A stretch of DNA of 64,000 nt from assembly GCA_025266875.1 (NCBI GenBank), contig JALLLT010000005.1:806001-870000 (forward strand), read 5' to 3'. The translations under genes were made by a program, and so were the position numbers. This stretch comes from Fennellomyces sp. T-0311. Lineage: Eukaryota > Mucoromycota > Mucoromycetes > Mucorales > Lichtheimiaceae. Below the pieces are notes generated by a model. The model was not told the origin of the DNA, did not search any database, and saw nothing but the letters and a program-made list of their open reading frames with translations. Positions 1 through 13,261 of the stretch are shown in pieces (within the stretch, counting starts at the first letter, position 1; each line of letters starts with the position of its first letter).

Positions 1-2447
1 TTTAGAGTAAACCCAGACACAGTGTGTCCTTTATATTCACCTTGCGGCTCAATTCATTCAAACAGGACCAGTATTTCATCAACGCTTCGTTAGCGAATAA
101 AAGGAGTGCATAAGACTTGTCTATAATCGCATGACTGTCAGTATACCCTTCGATTCCTTGAAATTGGGAGCGCTAACCTTTGTAGACCAAGCTTGAAGCC
201 AGACTGGCCGAGATTAATCGCTTTGCAAGATCAGTAACCTTCGTATAGTATACCGTATCCTTCGTTTCCTCGACTGGTTCAAGGGTACCGCGAATCTCGA
301 TAAGAAGACTGACAGTCGTACGGCAAAATCCAGAGAAATCCAAACCACTTCCTCTGGGAACAACACAATCAATCATAGGTTGTACTAGTAGTGTCTCTAG
401 TTCAGTCCAGAACGGAACCATGGAATCTAAATGGTGTTGAGTTGATATTAGTATCAACGAAAAAAAACATCCGGTATGACGAGTGAACCTTTGACACCTT
501 GTGCAGATGCGAGTACCGAAAGGTGCTTAGCAATGATCGAAATAACCTTTGGATCTGATTTATCTTCTGGATATTCCTTTGACATAGTCACGATGGCTTT
601 GATCATCCCCAGGAACGCATCGTTAATGAGATAGGTTACGTTATCTGGGTTCGATTTGCTAAGCAAGATAGCAGTTATTCAATTGAACCTAATACTATAT
701 ACTTGATATACCTTTCGGATGCGGCAGCATAGACGACACATTCTGCATAGGCATTCACGAAAACATCACTGTTAGTTTTGTCGACAAATTCGCATGAAAT
801 GCCCTTCCAAAAGTTCGTGAACAAATCTTTATAAAAAGACGGTCCACTTTTAATCTATATCAAGCGTTAATAATGATTGAAATGGCTTTCTCACTTTCTG
901 TTTGTTACCTCAGCTGGTAAATTGGCAAGGATTACCAAAATACTAGGATATCCGATCCTGATAGCACCATTTAGGCCACCACGAAGGAATGTGTGAAACT
1001 TGGGCATGACAGGCTTCTTTTTTCCAGCAATAAGCCATGCTTCAGGAAACTCTGAATAGCTTTTATTAGCTCTTAGTTGTAATCGTTGGGGTTCATATAG
1101 TCTACCTTTTGTCAATAAAAGGACGGCATCCCACATATCTGAAAAGGTTCCAGCCTCTTTCTCGCTCAAAAAACTGGTAAACAAAGCAGGGCAGATTACG
1201 GTCATTCGCGGGGACAACATTCCTGTATTGTCCGCATCCATGTTTATTATCATTCTATATACCGTTACCCGTTTCTTACCTTTCCATTGCATCAGTAGTG
1301 TCTTTATAAGTCGATAGACCGATTTCCTAATGACAGGGCTGCTGTGGCTCGCAAACTTCCAGAGAGTAGAGCTATCGAACAATGCATCGTAGTCCACGGT
1401 GTATTTTTCACGCTCGGCTTGTGGCAGTTTTTCTAATTTTTTTTGTTATTAACGACGTGCCCAAGACCCATTGTCCTTTGGATTTACCAATGATATAGCA
1501 GATGCAATAGACGCAGCATGATATGACTCTGGCAAACTTTGCAGCCATATCTTCTTTGGTCACATGGCGCGGGTCACCTACAGATGGCATTGGCACGAGA
1601 CCATTGACAAGTCCAAATCCACTTACTAAGAGTATCTGGAGTCTTGGATAGAACCATTTCTTTCACATAGTCCAAAATATCCTTCTGACAAAACTCCAGT
1701 ACGCCCTGTCTCTTGTCCTCTGCAAATACAGTCTAAATCCAGCAAAATTATCAACTTATCATAATAATACCTTGTTCTTCTCTAACTAACCTCAAACGAA
1801 CTCTTTGCTGCGCGAGCGACATCGGGGCTTTGATCAAACATGGTGATCAACCAAGCACCGACAAACTCTTTCAAGTGAGGGGCAAGTTTCTTTTTCGCTT
1901 CTGTCGAAATCAGCTTGTGGACGTTGTTGGCAGCCAAGCGTACGCGTCGATCCACTTCTATCGTAAGCTTCACGTATATTTTGGTCTAACGACAATACGG
2001 ATCAGTTTTCGAAAGATACACAAGCTATTTAGCAGTTACCCAGGACGAGATAACTGAAGGAATAACACTCGTGTTAGCTTTTAAATAGCTTTCTAGTTCT
2101 TCCAGCGCTTTGAGTTTCGTTACGGCATCGCGCTTCGAAACTTTTTTGAGAATCACGACCAGTTCGGCGTCTAGACCGTTTGAGAAACTGTCGAAATCGG
2201 ATCCAGTGGTAATGAGTGATCCAGCCGTTGCACCAGCGAATTGAGCAAATCCACCTAAATTCTGGAAACTCAATGCACTTCCCGTACCACTAGCAGCTAA
2301 TTCTGCTGCGCGACTGTGACATTGCAAGCGTATTTTTTTTCTTCGAGTTAGGTCTAATGTTAATCTTTTACATGCTGACCATTCTTACCTGCTGCTTGCA
2401 GGCTTTAGGTTGCCTTTCGTCTTAGCTTGCTTTGGTGGTTTACCCAT
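1..2447 (-). CDS. LTN1: Listerin-type RING E3 ubiquitin ligase, N-terminal part (cut by the left window edge)
   Basis: Listerin is the E3 ligase of ribosome-associated quality control; it ubiquitinates nascent chains stuck on 60S subunits. The ATG at 2447-2445 (context GCCATGG) opens with MGKPPKQAKTKGNLKP. A 5' intron then joins to SRAAELAASGTGSALSF, matching the start of animal and fungal listerins. Next comes a conserved block with KVSKRDAVTKLKALEELESY, then DRRVRLAANNVHKLI and KKKLAPHLKEFVGAWL, the HEAT-like N-terminal domain. At least six short introns interrupt the frame; one runs from SSW to the exon starting TKIYVKLTIE. The catalytic C-terminal RING lies outside the window, so completeness cannot be judged. 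No break is visible in the part present. The 330 bp between this ATG and the ERG24 stop is presumably its promoter. Confidence 0.87.
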
Positions 2448-2777
2448 GGCTAATGGAAGTAGATCAAGCGAGTTCACTTGAGTCACTGACCGTTCAGGTT
2501 TGTTTTCGAGTCCGATTGCGTGCAAAGTTTAAATTCAAAAGGATACTTGACACTTACCAGAAAGCCCCTAGACAAGTCAGAGCTTTCATATGGATGCAAT
2601 CCCTATATACAAGTATCTGAACCAGTTGAGAGTGCTGTGTACTTCAGTATTAGGATAGGGCTATGGCAAGGTTGGTATAATCAACTCACGTAACTCCACA
2701 TCATCAAAGTAGCAATAAATTACACGAGCTTTTATTTAAGTGTTTACAGAATAATGAAATTAGGCAGTGGATGCGTT

Positions 2778-4347
2778 TTAATAGATACCTAGAATCGGTG
2801 TCAGCCCACATAGCGAGCGATATTGTCTTCCAATAGCTTACCAGGGATGATTCTGGACTTGACAATGCTGCAATACTTATCCCAGTCCTTGCCGTACTTG
2901 ACACGGCAGTTGTGGTCATCACGGCGTTCTCTGTGAAGCAGAAGAACGCCAAAATAAACTACATAAAAGTAAGGGATCACGGATCCGAAACCGCAGGGCA
3001 AGCACCAGGACCAGGCCATCATCCAGTCACCAAGGTAGTTAATGTGACGCGACATACCCCACCAGCTGGAGATAATAAGTTTTGTGCCACGTTCAGTCTT
3101 CAGGTACTTCAAGTCTACATCAAAGAGAACGCGTTATAACAATATGCATCAACCGCATAAAGGGCAACATACGCTTCACACTCTCGTCATCGGGGTTCTT
3201 GCGGAAAGTGTTCTTTTGCGAGTTGGCACTTCTAAAGATGAAGTAGCCAAGGAAGTTGAGGGCAAGCACGAGACCGAATTCGACATAGCTCATGTCACGT
3301 GGGAAGTCGACCAGATAGCGAGCCTGAAGGGTGTAGGTCATTGGCACCCAAGTGTACAATCCGAATGCGAGCATGAAACCAAAGCCATCTATCGAAGGGA
3401 TGTTAGCTTCTTCGGTAATCCCGTCCATTTATGTCTTGTTACCAGAGGTGATATCCATTGTAGTAAGCACGGCTTCCTCGTTCCAAAGCGATTCGGCGAC
3501 GTAGAACGCGTGCAAGAATACAACCAGACCCATCGAGTTGGTTACGCGACCGAGATCGACATACTGCTTGACAGCGAAGCACACGTTGAGCGCGATCCAG
3601 CCAATCAATCCAGGTCGAAGCTCGGTGAAGAACTTGATATCGAATTCACCAATTCGAGGGTTCAATTCTCTGCCGATCATAAACTGTCGAGTGGATCAGT
3701 AAATCGAGTATAGACAGGGTGTCAAAGGCTTACATCATAGATCGGGTTGCCAGTGTTGCCGCCGAGAGCCAACAACGCGTCAGGCTTGAAACTCTTGATG
3801 TACACATACAACGAGATGAGGTAGCTGAAGATAATAGACGCGACAACGAGACCGATCCAGTGGTCGTACACGAAAAGGAGAGGCTCCAAGCTTCCCCATC
3901 GGAAGAGAAGGAAGCCACCGAACATAAACACGTTGTGGAAGGTACGGAAACCTGCTCCGCTATGAGAGAGTGCATCTTTTTTTCTCCTTGCATTGTACAC
4001 TTACCATTCAAACGATACTTAAGCCTTTTGCCATTGCGAAGTTTAGTACCGGGCACAACGTCGCCATTCAGAACAAAGTTGTAAGTAACGAGGATTAGGA
4101 TAAAACCAAGGTAAATAAGCATGGCAACAGGATCGAAAAGAGTCTTAGCAACCTCCACAGTGAACAGATCTGCAAAGTAGCTTTTCCAATCTGCCATCAA
4201 GAACTGTGAAGGATAACCCGACGCATTGCAGCAGACGGCAAAGAAAAGGACGAGAAGAGGCAAGACTGTAACAAACAAAGTGGCGCCAATAGGACCGAGA
4301 AACTCATACTGAGTCGTTCTCGGATTCAGCTCATCATTGGAAGCCAT
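2778..4347 (-). CDS. ERG24: Delta(14)-sterol reductase (ergosterol biosynthesis)
   Basis: Reduces the C14-C15 double bond left after lanosterol demethylation; a polytopic ER membrane enzyme of the ERG4/ERG24/lamin-B-receptor family and the morpholine antifungal target. The start chosen, MASNDELNPRTTQYEF, aligns with the usual N-terminus; an in-frame ATG 15 codons upstream is less likely. Visible family motifs are LALGGNTGNPIYD, FMIGRELNPRIGEFDIKFF, MDIT followed by DGFGFMLAFG, SLQARYLVDFP, then RGTKLIISSWWG, HINYLGDWMMAW and LLHRERRDDHNCRVKYG. The C-terminus is completed only by splicing out 2789-2841 or so, which adds an 11-nt exon (2778-2788) and gives the canonical ending RIIPGIY instead of a 16-residue read-through tail. 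Five to six exons in all. Its stop lies 330 bp from the listerin ATG, same strand. Confidence 0.93.
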
Positions 4348-4442
4348 CGTGTAATGGAGTTGGTGAACAAGTTTACTGTAGCTCAAGCTCAACTTTAAAT
4401 ATTACAGACGCGGAGTTGGGCTCAGTCGGCATCGTGCGCCGT

Positions 4443-6187
4443 CTATTGTGAACGTCCGGTCCGATCGTATGTCTTTCGTTTCCGAGCTAGAAAGAGCAAT
4501 TCATCAGCACTGTAATATAAAAAAAAGGCTGTTGCAAACTCACGATCACGAAGTACACTGTAGGCAGCGGAAACCTTTTGGAATTGAGCGGTTGCCTTCT
4601 TTTTTTTCTCTGGATCAGAGAATCTATCAGGATGGTGTCGCATAGCAAGTCTATAATAGAAATTGAGCCATCCAAACGAACAATCCACCTCCTCTTTTTT
4701 ACCCTCGGAAAGCTGATTGAATATCTGCAGTTGTTGCGCTGGGATTCACACCGAGGGTGCGGTAATATCCTTGAGGATCGTTGTCGGCTTCGGACGAAGT
4801 TGGTCCCCAAGACCGCGCACCTTGCTGATACTCATTCTCGGACTTCCACGTCCTGTAACGTTGCTGATCCTCAAAGGCATCATATGCCCCGACCCAATCA
4901 TCGTCCCAAACTTGTGAATCCTGGGCAGCAGAGTGGATCTCCTGTTGCCGCTTCCAATCTCTGAATTTTAATGAAATGAGAGGGAAATACATGGCAAGCA
5001 TTGAAGTCATCACAGTAGGTAACACAACACCAACCTAGTGAAAGTTTTTTATGCAATAAGTAATCGCATATGATGGTTTGTTACCAGGTAAACGTACCCA
5101 AAATGATCCACTGATCCCGCCCCACCCGACACCACCAGTCATTGTCATTACGGTTGCCATACCAGCAGCAGAGGCAGCGGCCACTCGAGGCCAATTATAT
5201 GTGCGGATACCTCCTACCCGCAAATCATTTCCGTTCACGAATGTTCGGAGACTGTGGCCGAGGTAATCGATGGTATAGATGTATGCAGGGAAATATACAG
5301 GAGCGCATTTTACGTTTTCGAGGCGTAGTTCGACTTTAACAAAGCGAGTCTGATCTGCCGCATATGTTTTCCGCAGATAGCTGTCTGCATAATATTCTTC
5401 CGTGGACATGATGTATGATTTGGCAAACCGCACCGCTGTAGCAGGGTATACATTGAAAGGATCGACGGTGCGATTGACTTGTCGGTAATCTGAGCTTAGA
5501 TCGGGATAGGCGGGTCGATCCAGGAGCTCAGGTTTGAATGCTGTAGCCTCTTTCAAACTTTGTCCGCTGCGTATCGCATTCACAAGTCCGCGTCTGTATT
5601 TGTGAGAAGCGTAGATTTGCATTCCAGGATGCTCAACAGGGGTGTAGTCGCGTGCCCAGCGGTGGTGGTCAGATACCCATGTCTTACAACAAAATTTTTA
5701 ACATCTATCCCGCCAAACAATAAATAACGTAATCCTTACCCATTGTGTATCATAGCGTACTTCATTACGTCTGGTAGCTGGATTATAAACGTTTCTCATA
5801 ATACTGTGGCCCTGAAATTATGTTAAAGTAACGTGGACGTGTCGGCATAATATACGTACGACTTGAGCTTGCGTGATCTGTGCATGGACTCGCGCAGATA
5901 CTACCCAGAAAGGTAAGAATATCTCTTGGGGAGGGCCTGCATGAGTGACACGAGCGGAAAAAAACCCGTTGCCATGATAATCTTCAAAGATCTACAAAAT
6001 GGTTGTCAATGGCGTTTCCAGGGCAAGAGGATCAAGTTACGTTGTCGGCGGCTTTCACATGTTGAGTAAATGGAATCGCGCGAACTTTCTCACGCGATGG
6101 ACCTTTAGCTTTTGAAGAAAATAACCGAAACGTCACTTGGTATGCATGTTTAGAACGCCACGTTCGTGGGACGAAAAACGTGTACAT
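4443..6187 (-). CDS. Mitochondrial J-domain (DnaJ-like) membrane protein with a C-terminal J domain
   Basis: Start at ATG 6187 gives MYTFFVPRTWRSKHAYQVTF followed by RLFSSKAKG, an Arg/Ser-rich, acid-free leader typical of a mitochondrial presequence (inference). Exons at about 6041-6187, 5860-5991, 5740-5811, 5098-5682, from 5034 down, and a final pair join in frame. The middle part (IFEDYHGNGFFSARVTHAGP, GMQIYASHKYRRGLVNAIR, YIMSTEEYYADSYL) belongs to no family I recognise. A Gly/Ala-rich stretch (AAASAAGMATVMTMTGGVGW) and VVLPTVMTSMLAMYFPL look membrane-associated. The J domain is at the extreme C-terminus: YYRTLGVNPSATTADIQ, RGLAMRHHPDRF with the diagnostic HPD, FQKVSAAYSVLRD, RKRKTYDRTG. 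The last two introns, inside the J domain, are needed to restore it. It probably recruits a mitochondrial Hsp70; whether it relates to import motor J proteins is open. Confidence 0.75.
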
Positions 6188-7514
6188 GATAACAAAACCG
6201 TGATAAAGAGAAAAAACTTTAGTCTCCGAGCGGTTGATTCTTCGGAAGCGCGTGCGTACTGCATAATTTCAACCGCGTAAAAGTGTTTCCAGGGAAGAGA
6301 TCAATACCGGGTTTTCTTTGACCCATTATAAAAGGCAAGCGCCATGTTAAGCTTTGTCCATGTGATTATTGGTTACTCAGGAACAAGTTCGATACAGCGG
6401 GAAAATCATTCCCCCATACATCCTGAGCTAGGCTAAAGGCCATGGATGGGGAAAATATTAAAAGCAATCTTTTGGTAAAAAGGTTTCGTAATAATGACCA
6501 ACAACTCAGCTGCCGGACTGTCAGGAACAGGATTCCGAAACAAAAGCTAACAATGCCAATAGTATCCTGGCAACCGATTGATTTAAAGGCCATTAGACTG
6601 TTTACAGAAAGTGAATGGAAGGCCGGCTGATCCGAATTACCGAAGGAGCATTAATAATTTATTCGGATCGGCTGGACAATGTTTCACTGATCCTCTGTGG
6701 AACGTGCGTGCTGCAAATTTTAACCGAGTGTCCCGATGCTACTTAACCCAGACACCTAAAAGACGCTCAGTGCGCGTACGGATTCATGAAGGATCAGATC
6801 CGTGAGTAACTTTTGTGATATTGATCAGCATTTTAGGAAGAGAAAATGTTAAAGTAACACTGATTTGCAATCGGCTTGGCAACGGGGGAAATTTTTCCCA
6901 TGTGTACACGTGTTGATCCAAGCATTGGTCTAACGTACCGTATACCTCGACTAGTAAGACGAATTACATGAGTGCCCTGTTTAATAAAGATACAAAGGTG
7001 TTATATTTATCCAGCTCAGATAAGTGCGATAGAAAGTGTAGCACTCAGATTAGTGTTCAACGGATAAGCAATCTGTACTTCAGGGGAAAATTTTTAGAAC
7101 CGCCTTCCATGCGGACACTGCTGTAGTAGATCAAGGGTTTATATAGTGAAATGTTCTGATCTGGCTTCCATACTTTGAAGCATATAATATTTTCTGACGT
7201 TTTGAGTAACAGAGTCATCTTCAGTTTACTTCCATGGTAACTATTACGTAGTAATCCAAGTATATCGGGTAATTCCTGGGCTCCATCTTTTCTACCGCAT
7301 GGATAATAATTCTAGCAACAGAAGTGTTTTGCTCTTCCGACTACCCAAATAAGGTAACCCTTGACAATCAGCGACATCAACTACTATGATATGGATAATT
7401 ATTTTACTTCCCGTAAGCTCTAACATGGATGAATTTTTGCGACGGGTTTTATTTGGCGATATGGGTATATAAATGCGTGTTATCCCCGGTCAGCACCTCT
7501 TTTGTTTCTTCTTC
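6188..7514. other. Intergenic region between divergent genes
   Basis: About 1.3 kb separating the divergent J-protein and ABC-transporter starts, so it must hold both promoters. A TATA-like ATGGGTATATAAATG lies at about 7459, some 55 bp before the ABC transporter ATG. Short open frames around 6366-6630 on both strands lack codon bias, a plausible start or family similarity and are not called. Confidence 0.5.
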
Positions 7515-10500
7515 ATGGATACTGAAGCGCTAGAGCGACAGCCACAACCGTGGAAAAAAGAAGATCACGGCAATAGCGACGACAATAGCGACAATGGTGC
7601 TCCTCTTTCGCGTACGAAGAGTACCGCCGGTGGCTATGGTGAACGCACCGGCAACGCTGTCGACTACGACGAAGCTATGAGCCAATACGAAGACATGCGT
7701 CGCGAACTTACCAAGCAATCTACAATCAACGCCCAAGGTGGCGACGTCGAAAAGGGCGGTCCCGAACGTTTTGATCTGACGGACTATCTTTCTGGTATCG
7801 ACAGACGTCAAGGCGAAGAATCCTTCCAACCCAAGCACTTGGGTCTGGTTGTGAAAAATTTGACAGTAAAGGTAAGATCTTGGCTAAATTATTCTTCCTA
7901 CCATGCAGTCGTCTGACTTTTTAACCTTTTTTAGGGTCTTGGTGCTGATGCCGAATGGATTCCTACTCTCGCAACTGTCGCTGAAAAATTCTTCAAGTTC
8001 TGGAACTGGGGCCGCAAGTTGGGTCATGACCGTATTATTTTGAACGACATCAACTGTTTCTGTAAGCCCGGACAGATGCTTCTCATTTTGGGTCGTCCCG
8101 GTGCCGGCTGTACCACACTTTTGCGTGTCATGGCCGATATGCGCAAGGGTTTCACTGGTATCGATGGTGACATCAAGTACGGCGGTATCGATGCCGTCGA
8201 ATTCGGCAAAGTTTATATGGGCGAAGTTTGCTACAACCAAGAAGAAGATATCAACTACCCTACCTTGACTGCCAAGCAGACTTTGCAATTTGCCCTCCGT
8301 TTAAAGACTCCCGGCAAGCGTCTCCAAGATGAAAGTGCCAAGAACTTCATCAACAACATGCTTTACATGCTCGGCAACATGCTCGGTCTTACCAAGCAGA
8401 TGGATACCATGGTCGGTAACGAATTTGTCCGTGGTCTTTCCGGTGGCGAACGTAAGCGTCTCACTATTGCTGAACAAATGACCACTGGATCCTGTATCAA
8501 CTGCTGGGATTGCTCAACCCGTGGTCTCGATGCCGCTTCTGCTCTCGATTACGTCCGCTCTCTCCGTATCATGACCGATATTCTTAAGAAGACCACTGTT
8601 TCCACTTTGTACCAGGCTTCCGATAACATCTTTAACCTTTTCGACAACACCATGGTGTTGTACGAGGGTCATTGTATTTACTTTGGTCCCGTTGCCCAGG
8701 CTAAGCCTTACTTTGAGGATCTTGGTTTCTATTGCCCCGCGCGCAAGTCTATTCCTGATTTCTTGACTGGTATCTCCAACATGCAAGAGCGTGAATATCG
8801 ACCTGGTTTTGAAGACAAGGTTCCTACTACTCCTCAAGAATTCGATGATGCCTACCGCAAATCCGAAGTCTACAAGCAAATGATGGCTAACATGGCTGAA
8901 TACGAAAACGAAGTTCAACAGAGTCGCCCTGATATTGCTTTCCGTCAAGCCGTTGAAGAAGCTCATCAGAAGCACACTGGCAAGAAGTCTCCTTTCACTG
9001 CCAACGCTTTCCAACAAATCAAGGCCCTTACTATCCGTCAATTCCAACTCATCTATGGTAAGTTAAAAGTATAGCCTTTTAAAAATTATACTCAAGCATT
9101 TTGTGATTAGGTGATAAGGGTGCCCTCGTTTCTCGTTTCGGTGGTGTCATCGTCAAGGGTATTATCATGGCTTCCGTGTTTTTCAAGATGCCTCACGCTG
9201 CCTCTGGTCTTTTCTCCCGTGGTGGTTTCCTTTTCTTCAGTTTGACTTTCAACTCGCTTATCTCGCAATCCGAACTCGCAACCTTTATGCAAGGTCGAGG
9301 TGTCTTGGAAAAGCACAAGAGTTTCTCTTTATACCGACCTGGCTTCTTCTACATTGCTCAAGTTGTTGCTGATGTTCCTTTGGCCTTTATTCAAGTCATT
9401 GTCTTCCAGCTTTGTGTCTACTTCATTGCCGGTTTGAACTCGACTGCTGGTCAGGTATGTTTACTATGAACTTCATATGTATAATCGCATGCACACTAAC
9501 ATTTTTTATTAGTACTTCACCTATATGATCAACTTGATCTTCATCAACTTGTGTATGAACGGTTTCTTCCGTATGTTTGGTGCTTTCTCGCCCAACTTTT
9601 TCCTTGCATCTCAAGCCTCCTCTACCATTTTGATTGCTATGCTTATCTACTCTGGCTACTTGATTGGTTACAACCATATGCATCCCTGGCTCATGTGGAT
9701 CTACTGGATCAACCCTATGGCTTATTCTTTCAAGGCTATTATCTCGAACGAAGTTCATGGCAACTACTTCCCTTGCGAAGGCCCTGGAAACTCTATCCCT
9801 GTGGGTCCTTCTTACACTGATCAAGCCTACAAGACCTGCAGTGTTGTTGGTGCTGGCCCTGGCAGTGAAGCCGTCTATGGTGATGACTACCTCAAGGCCA
9901 AATTCGGTTACAACACTTGGGAGCGCTGGATCGATTTCGTTGCCGTCGTATTGTTCTTCTTACTGTTCACTGTTGTTACTGCTTTGGCTATGGAATACCT
10001 CAGCATCGGCAGTGGCGGTGGCTCTCAAGTCAAGGTCTACAAGCGTAACCGTGCCCCTACTGAAGATGCTGCTGCTCTTGCCGAGAAGCGCCGCAACCGC
10101 CCCCAGGACAAACTCGAAGCCGTCACCGATGGTACTACTTTCTCATGGCAACACATTGACTACACTGTCCCTGTCAAGGGTGGCACTCGTCAGCTGCTGA
10201 ACGATGTTGGTGGTATTGTCCGTCCTGGCCACTTGACTGCTCTTATGGGTTCCTCCGGTGCTGGCAAGACCACTTTGCTTGATGTCCTTTCTCAACGCAA
10301 GACCATCGGTAAAATTGAGGGCCGCATGTACATGAACAGCGAGAAGCTCCACAGTGATTTCGAACGTATCACCGGCTATTGTGAACAGATGGATATTCAC
10401 AACCCCAATGCCACTGTTCGTGAAGCCTTGAAATTCTCTGCTTACTTGCGTCAGCCCGCTGAAGTCTCCAAGGAAGAAAAGGATGCCTACGTCGAACAAA

Positions 10501-12079
10501 TCATCGAACTGCTCGAGATGGAGAACATTGCCGATGCTCTTATTGGTACCGCCAGCAGCAACAAGGGTATTTCCGTTGAAGAACGCAAGCGTCTTACCAT
10601 TGGTGTCGAACTGGTTGCCAAGCCCAAGCTTCTCTTCTTGGATGAGCCTACTTCCGGTCTTGATGCCCAGTCCTCGTTCAACATTATCCGTTTCATTCGA
10701 AAGCTCGCCGATGCTGGTTGGCCCGTGTTGTGTACTATTCATCAGCCCTCTGCTACTCTCTTCAGCTACTTCGATCACATTCTTCTATTGGTCCGCGGTG
10801 GTCGCACTGCTTACCATGGCGAAATTGGTGAAGACAGCAAGACTATGATTCACTATTTTGAATCGAACGGTGCTTCCAAGTGCTCTCCAAGTGCCAACCC
10901 TGCTGAATATATTCTTGAAGTCGTTGGTGCCGGTACTGCTGGCGTCGCACAAGCTGACTGGGGTGAAATCTGGGCCAACTCCCAAAATGCCAAGGACTTG
11001 CAAGAGGAACTCGAACAGATCCACAACGAAGTCGACCAGAACCTGGTTGTTCATCCCCGTACCTACTCGTTGAGCTTCATGCAACAATGCTGGATTGTCT
11101 ACAAGCGTATGAATGTGTCTTACTGGCGTTCGCCTTCGTACAACGTCGGTCGTTTGATCAAGGTCATTTTCGTCGCTCTTATGTCTGGTTTCTCCTTCTG
11201 GAAGCTCTCTGATGCCGCCTTTGATATGGAAAACAGATTGTTCTGTATTTTCTGTACTTTGATTATGGCCAACTCTCTCATTGTGTTGGTTCAGCCTCGT
11301 TTCATGGAAGAACGTCAATGGTTCCGTCGTGAGCATGCCTCCAAGTACTATGGCTGGGCTCCATTCGCTTTGTCTTGTATTGCCGTCGAAATGCCTTATA
11401 TCTGGTAAGTTATTATACTTATCTTTATATCATCTGAATGCTAACATATTTTTTCAGGATCTTTGATGCTCTCTTCATGTTCTGCTTCTACTGGACTGCT
11501 GGTCTTCAAAACACCTCCGACCGTGTTGGCTACTTCTTCTTGTTGTTTGGTACCTTCTTGGGTTTCTCGATTTCGTTCGGTCTCTTGATCGCCGCTTTCT
11601 CGACCACTCCTACTATGGCTGCCGTCATCAACCCATTCTTCTCCTCGATTCTTATTCTCTTCGCCGGTATCATGCAGGCTCCCGATGCCATGCCTTATTT
11701 CTGGCGATCATGGATGTACTGGCTAGACCCATACCACTATCTTATTGAAGGTTTCATTGTCAACGAATTGCACGGCTTCAAGGTCAACTGCCGCGATGAA
11801 GATCTTTTGCCTTTCCGACCTCCTCCTGGCCAGACCTGCTCTGAATACACCCAAGAATTCTTCTCTCAAGGTGGCAAGGGTTACATTCGTGAAAATACTT
11901 TGAACAGCACTGAAATGTGCGATTACTGCCCTTACGACTACGGTGATGATTTCTACAACGGCCTTGGTTGGACATTCGATAACCGTTACCGTGACTGGGG
12001 TATCCTTTTGAGTTTCTGGGTCTTCAACACCTTCGCCTTCTTGTTCTTCGTTTGGCTTTTCCGCAAGCCCAGACGTTAA
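7515..12079 (+). CDS. Full-length PDR-type (ABCG) ATP-binding cassette transporter
   Basis: Plasma-membrane efflux pump of the fungal pleiotropic drug resistance family, layout (NBD-TMD)x2. Exons 7515-7871, 7935-9057, 9111-9454, 9513-11404 and 11458-12079 total 4338 nt, giving 1445 residues, near the usual 1450-1550. NBD1 has the degenerate Walker A GRPGAGCTT (Cys replacing Lys, about residue 172), a good signature VRGLSGGERKRLTIAE and the Walker B region NCWDCSTRGLDAASAL. NBD2 has canonical Walker A MGSSGAGKTTLLDVLS (about residue 853), a degenerate signature GISVEERKRLTIG and Walker B LLFLDEPTSGLDAQSS. This asymmetric pairing is normal for PDR transporters. EYILEVVGAG and the TMD2 PDR box are present. 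Strong codon bias in the long exons suggests good expression. An upstream in-frame ATG at 7473 is possible; 7515 is preferred because the longer leader is Phe-rich. Substrates cannot be read from sequence. Confidence 0.95.
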
Positions 12080-13261
12080 ATTATTTATCACGTCTTTTTA
12101 TCCCCCTTTTCTCCATCCACTTTCCATCATTCATGGTTACTTCTACCATTAGATGTACACAGTTAGTTCCTTTTTCGTTTCAATTTTAATTAGATATCAT
12201 CTTTTCGCATGTAAAATATATAGCGCACCAATAATAAAGCACTCATAGTTGCAAAATAATCCTGTTTGTTTCTTGCATAGCTTTATCAAATATATTTCCC
12301 GTATTTAAAGTCTCTTTACCGCAAATATATATGCTTGTTGGTTAAATATATCGCTACTTGGAAGGAAGCGAATGTTTAGTGAATAGAGAAACATGATAAC
12401 CCAGCTACCAGGTACAAAATCTGATCGTCTGTTTTGTTTCTTCGTGCCATAATGGTCAGCAGATCCTATACTCCTTTGATGAGCACTTGTGTGAAATTCG
12501 ATACCGGTAACTGCCTGTCGAAACTGATTGCCGTTAAGACGATGTTATTTATTAATTAGGTTACTGAGCATTCTTGTTTTTTCTTATACAAGGAAGGTAT
12601 AATCAATGCGCTTATGTTCAATGATACATGCTATGGCTATTCGCTTACATAAAGCTATATAAATATAATATTTTCGTATCTGCTTCCGTGTTTATCTCAT
12701 AATTTATATAGGTGTATTTCTCGAACAAATATGCGTTCTATCGTATGTATCACTCTTCCTAATTTTTATTCAAACTTAGACTCATTGGTTACTTTTCTTA
12801 AAGCAACGATATTACAGCCGTTGTTTACTATAAAAGAAAGCAACTCTCTATAATCGACAACCGCTCATACCAAGATGTGGCTCGGAATTCGCCTTGAAGC
12901 ACCGATAGGTAATCAAAAGTACAGAAGATCCGGGTTACATTCACGAAATAATGCTGTTAAAACTATTGATGTACTTCAAAGGGGTTGACATTATTAGCAG
13001 AACCCAGGTAGTTGTTTAAGGCATAAGTGAGACCATCATCAAGGTTTGCTGAAGTTACTGAGATGGTACAAAGAAAGTGAAAGTAACGGGGATTTACTGT
13101 ATTTCTAAATAGAGTTTTGAATTCTGCGAAAAGCAGAACAGCTATCGATTGTGACCTTCAGTGCTTATAATTTACTTACATCGAAATAGTAGTAGATGAT
13201 ACATGTCGATAACAAGAAGCGCAAATCTTTTTTTTATTCCTCAAAGCAATTACGGGTAAGA
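12080..13261. other. Intergenic, 3' flank of the ABC transporter
   Basis: AT-rich DNA with several AATAAA-like stretches just after the transporter stop (for example CAATAATAAAGC near 12230), a plausible 3' UTR end. No coding exon or repeat was recognised in the remainder. Confidence 0.45.

Noticed and set aside
3084..3713. 209-codon plus-strand frame
   Set aside because: Entirely antisense to conserved ERG24 exons.
10143..10778. 211-codon minus-strand frame
   Set aside because: Shadow of the codon-biased NBD2 exon of the ABC transporter.
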